Source of the DNA: Bacillota bacterium | Lineage (GTDB): Bacteria > Bacillota > Limnochordia > Darwinibacteriales > Darwinibacteriaceae | Assembly: GCA_012799115.1 (NCBI GenBank) | Contig: JAAZLY010000200.1 | Coordinates: forward strand, 1 to 7,042 | DNA: 7,042 bases | Direction: 5' to 3' | Shown here: positions 5,070 to 7,042 of the stretch, in pieces | Layout: each line of letters starts with the position of its first letter | How positions within the stretch are numbered: position 1 is the stretch's first letter | Translations under genes and position numbers: made by a program | Notes under the pieces: model-generated | The model's database searches: none | What the model was told of the DNA's origin: nothing | What the model saw: only the letters and a program-made list of their open reading frames with translations

Positions 5070-6386
5070 ATGCGACGAGTAGGATCGTTTTTCGGAGGAA
5101 TCTATCCGAAGAGCGCCAAGGCAAGTACTGCAGGAACTCCCATTCAGCTTCTAGGCGCACCAGAAACCTTGGTGGTACCGCTATTACAGCATAGTGGCGT
5201 AGAAGCCAGGCCAGTTGTGGCAAAAGGTGACGAAGTGCTGAAGGGGCAGTTACTTGCTGAAGCAGGCGATGCAATGAGCGCTCCCGTACACTCGCCAGTA
5301 TCAGGCAAGGTAGTAGCGATTGAACCAAGGGCTCATCAATCGGGTCATTCTATTACAGCTATTGTAATAGAAAACGATGGTAACGACACCTGGGTGGAAA
5401 GAAATTCACATCCAGATCCGGTGCAACTTGATAGCAAGACTATCCTTCACCGCATCAGAGAAGCCGGTATCGTCGGTATGGGTGGAGAAGGCTATCCAAC
5501 AGCTGAAAAGTTGAATCCACCAAAGGGCATTACTCCCGATTATTTAATTATTAATGGTTGTGAATGTGACCCCTACTCCACTTGTGATTTACGGGTCATG
5601 ATAGAATACGCCGAGGATGTCATCTTGGGTGCGAAGCTTATGGCCAAAGCGTCAGGTGCTCGGAAGGTTTTTATTGCCCTTGGGAATAACACACCAGAGG
5701 CTTATGCGGCCATCAAGGCTAAGGCCGGTTCCATTGAGGTTGTGACCCTACCTGCTAGATATCCAAACGGCGGAGAACGGCAAGTAATCCAGTCCGTTAC
5801 AGGTAAAGAGGTCCCAAGTGGTGGGCTTCCCCATCAAGTCGGTGCCTTAGTTGTGAATGTAGCAACCGCAAGAGCAGTAGCACTTGCTTTGCGCGATGGT
5901 GAACCTCTAATTTCCCGTGTTGTGACCATCACTGGACAGCCTCTATCGCAGCCAGGTAACTATTTGATTCCAATTGGAACACCACTTGAGCATGTGGTTC
6001 AGACGATTAGTGGGTTTGGCCAAGAAGTGAGTAAGGTTGTCGTAGGCGGAGCCATGATCGGTGGGGCACAGTTCGATCTGCAGACACCCGTGACGAAGAC
6101 GGCAACTTGTGTTATCGCCTTTGCCCCAGGGGAAAATACTACACCTGATGCCATGCCTTGCATTCGATGTGCACGCTGTGTTGACGTTTGTCCAGCCAAT
6201 TTGTTGCCTTTGAAACTTGAGGCCTTTGGCCTTAACGAGCGGTTTGATGATGCTCGGGAGTTCGGTGCTCTAGACTGCATTGAATGCGGTGCATGTGAAT
6301 ACATCTGTCCATCGAAACGGCCTCTCTTGCAATACATCCGTTTTGCCAAAATGGAGATTGTTGCTCGAGATAAAATATCAAGTTAG
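5070..6386 (+). CDS. rnfC: Rnf complex subunit RnfC (ferredoxin:NAD+ oxidoreductase)
   Basis: This 438-residue peripheral subunit of the ion-pumping Rnf complex is the site of NAD+/NADH reaction. An N-terminal barrel-sandwich region (about 30-100, including APVHSPVSGKV) precedes the NuoF-like nucleotide/FMN domain. That domain holds GIVGMGG (133-139), INGCECDPY (161-169) and the Rnf signature TGKEVPSGGLPHQVG (244-258). A SLBB-like segment (about 283-340) follows. Two [4Fe-4S] clusters are ligated by C364, C367, C370, C374 and C403, C406, C409, C413. The length is normal for short RnfC without the alanine-rich C-terminal extension of proteobacteria. The usual GMGGAxFPT and NGAECEPY loops read GMGGEGYPT and NGCECDPY here, and GGIHP reads GGIYP. 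This suggests a divergent branch. rnfD follows after 14 bases. Confidence 0.96.
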   Translation: MRRVGSFFGGIYPKSAKASTAGTPIQLLGAPETLVVPLLQHSGVEARPVVAKGDEVLKGQLLAEAGDAMSAPVHSPVSGKVVAIEPRAHQSGHSITAIVIENDGNDTWVERNSHPDPVQLDSKTILHRIREAGIVGMGGEGYPTAEKLNPPKGITPDYLIINGCECDPYSTCDLRVMIEYAEDVILGAKLMAKASGARKVFIALGNNTPEAYAAIKAKAGSIEVVTLPARYPNGGERQVIQSVTGKEVPSGGLPHQVGALVVNVATARAVALALRDGEPLISRVVTITGQPLSQPGNYLIPIGTPLEHVVQTISGFGQEVSKVVVGGAMIGGAQFDLQTPVTKTATCVIAFAPGENTTPDAMPCIRCARCVDVCPANLLPLKLEAFGLNERFDDAREFGALDCIECGACEYICPSKRPLLQYIRFAKMEIVARDKISS

Positions 6387-6400
6387 AGGAGGGTGGGGCA

Positions 6401-7042
6401 ATGGATGATTTGAAATTAGTTGTTTCGCCGTCTCCCCATATTCGGGATAACGATACGACGGAGAAGGCAATGTTCGCTGTGCTAGTTGCACTACTTCCAG
6501 TGATTGCTGCGTCGATTTACTTTTTTGGTTTGGATGCTGTGCGCCTTGTACTCCTCTCGGCCGCGGCGGCGATTGCTACAGAGGCGATCTTCCAACGTTT
6601 GCGTAAGCAACCGATTCGTGTCGGAGACGGAAGTGCTCTGGTTACAGGTGTGCTCTTAGCTTTGATTGTACCACCGAGCCTACCAAGCTGGATGATGATC
6701 TTGGGTGCAGTCTTTGCCGTTGCCATTGGCAAGATGATTTTTGGCGGTCTGGGACAGAACCCATTTAACCCAGCCCTGATCGGAAGGGCCATTCTGGCGG
6801 TGTCTTTTGTTACCGCCATGACTGCAAGTTGGGTCCCTCCGGTTGACACATTTACCTCTGCTACGCCTCTGATGCTTGGCGAGGGTGCAGTGAGCATACC
6901 GGATCTATTCTTCGGATCTGTTGCGGGTTCTTTAGGCGAGACCTCGGCTTTGGCCATTCTTCTCGGTGGCATTTACCTCTTTTATCGAGGTTATCTAGAT
7001 TACCGGGTTCCTGTCGGCATTTTTGGGGCTGTAGTCGTTATG
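6401..7042 (+). CDS. rnfD: Rnf complex membrane subunit RnfD (3' truncated)
   Basis: The frame is open from ATG 6401 to the window edge, giving 214 codons of an expected roughly 300 or more. RnfD is an integral membrane, NqrB-like subunit that carries a covalently bound FMN in the electron path of the Rnf pump. It opens with SPSPHIRDNDTTEKAM, typical of the family, followed by several hydrophobic segments (about 24-42, 46-62, 78-92, 97-113, 126-141). GGLGQNPFNPALIGRA (115-130) and GSLGETSALAILLGG (176-190) are conserved RnfD blocks. DTFTSAT (149-155) fits the ApbE flavinylation pattern, with T155 as the FMN-bearing threonine. AGGAGG at 6387-6392 lies 8 bases before the ATG, and rnfC ends 14 bases upstream, so both are translated from one transcript. 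Confidence 0.96.
   Translation, partial: MDDLKLVVSPSPHIRDNDTTEKAMFAVLVALLPVIAASIYFFGLDAVRLVLLSAAAAIATEAIFQRLRKQPIRVGDGSALVTGVLLALIVPPSLPSWMMILGAVFAVAIGKMIFGGLGQNPFNPALIGRAILAVSFVTAMTASWVPPVDTFTSATPLMLGEGAVSIPDLFFGSVAGSLGETSALAILLGGIYLFYRGYLDYRVPVGIFGAVVVM

Noticed and set aside
5999..6349. 116-codon open frame on the minus strand
   Set aside because: It is antisense to the iron-sulfur end of rnfC, where all eight cluster cysteines are encoded on the plus strand.
6517..6972. 151-codon open frame on the minus strand
   Set aside because: It lies wholly opposite rnfD, whose plus-strand product has clear family motifs and a strong ribosome site. The minus product is a low-complexity Pro/Ala/Lys/Arg mix typical of a shadow frame.

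Overview
The window is an ordinary-looking bacterial chromosome segment, densely coded and of roughly balanced GC by eye. It looks like a Bacillota-type (Firmicutes) anaerobe. The support is an Rnf operon opening with rnfC then rnfD behind strong AGGAGG-type ribosome sites, GTG/TTG starts, and a TrmL protein that resembles the Bacillus CspR form. Two exported proteins, one LolA-like and one with an outer-membrane-type C-terminus, hint at a double-membrane (diderm) member of that group. This lineage assignment is inference.

Left part (1-2492, plus strand): the tail of an unidentified gene, then an exported M48 zinc metallopeptidase carrying a C-terminal region with TolB/WD40-like strand motifs. 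A D-2-hydroxyacid dehydrogenase follows 13 bases later. The three genes overlap or nearly touch and read as one transcript.

Middle (2493-4412): a small FmdB-type zinc-ribbon gene lies on the minus strand, with its own terminator facing the dehydrogenase. It diverges from a plus-strand pair: a secreted LolA/RseB-fold protein and a protein that looks like a small outer-membrane beta-barrel. A perfect 8-base inverted repeat sits in the divergent gap, where a plausible fmdB promoter would start transcription.

Right part (4413-7042, plus strand): trmL, a tRNA wobble 2'-O-methyltransferase, then a 186-base gap with two imperfect stem-loops. After the gap come rnfC and the first 214 codons of rnfD. 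Rnf couples ferredoxin oxidation and NAD+ reduction to ion pumping. rnfC supplies the NADH/FMN/Fe-S subunit and rnfD a membrane subunit with a covalent FMN. The remaining rnf genes should lie beyond the right edge.

No mobile element, CRISPR array, tRNA or rRNA was seen. I found no clearly new system. The best leads are the possible outer-membrane gene pair, the peptidase-propeller fusion, the palindrome at the fmdB promoter, and the divergent nucleotide-binding loops of RnfC.
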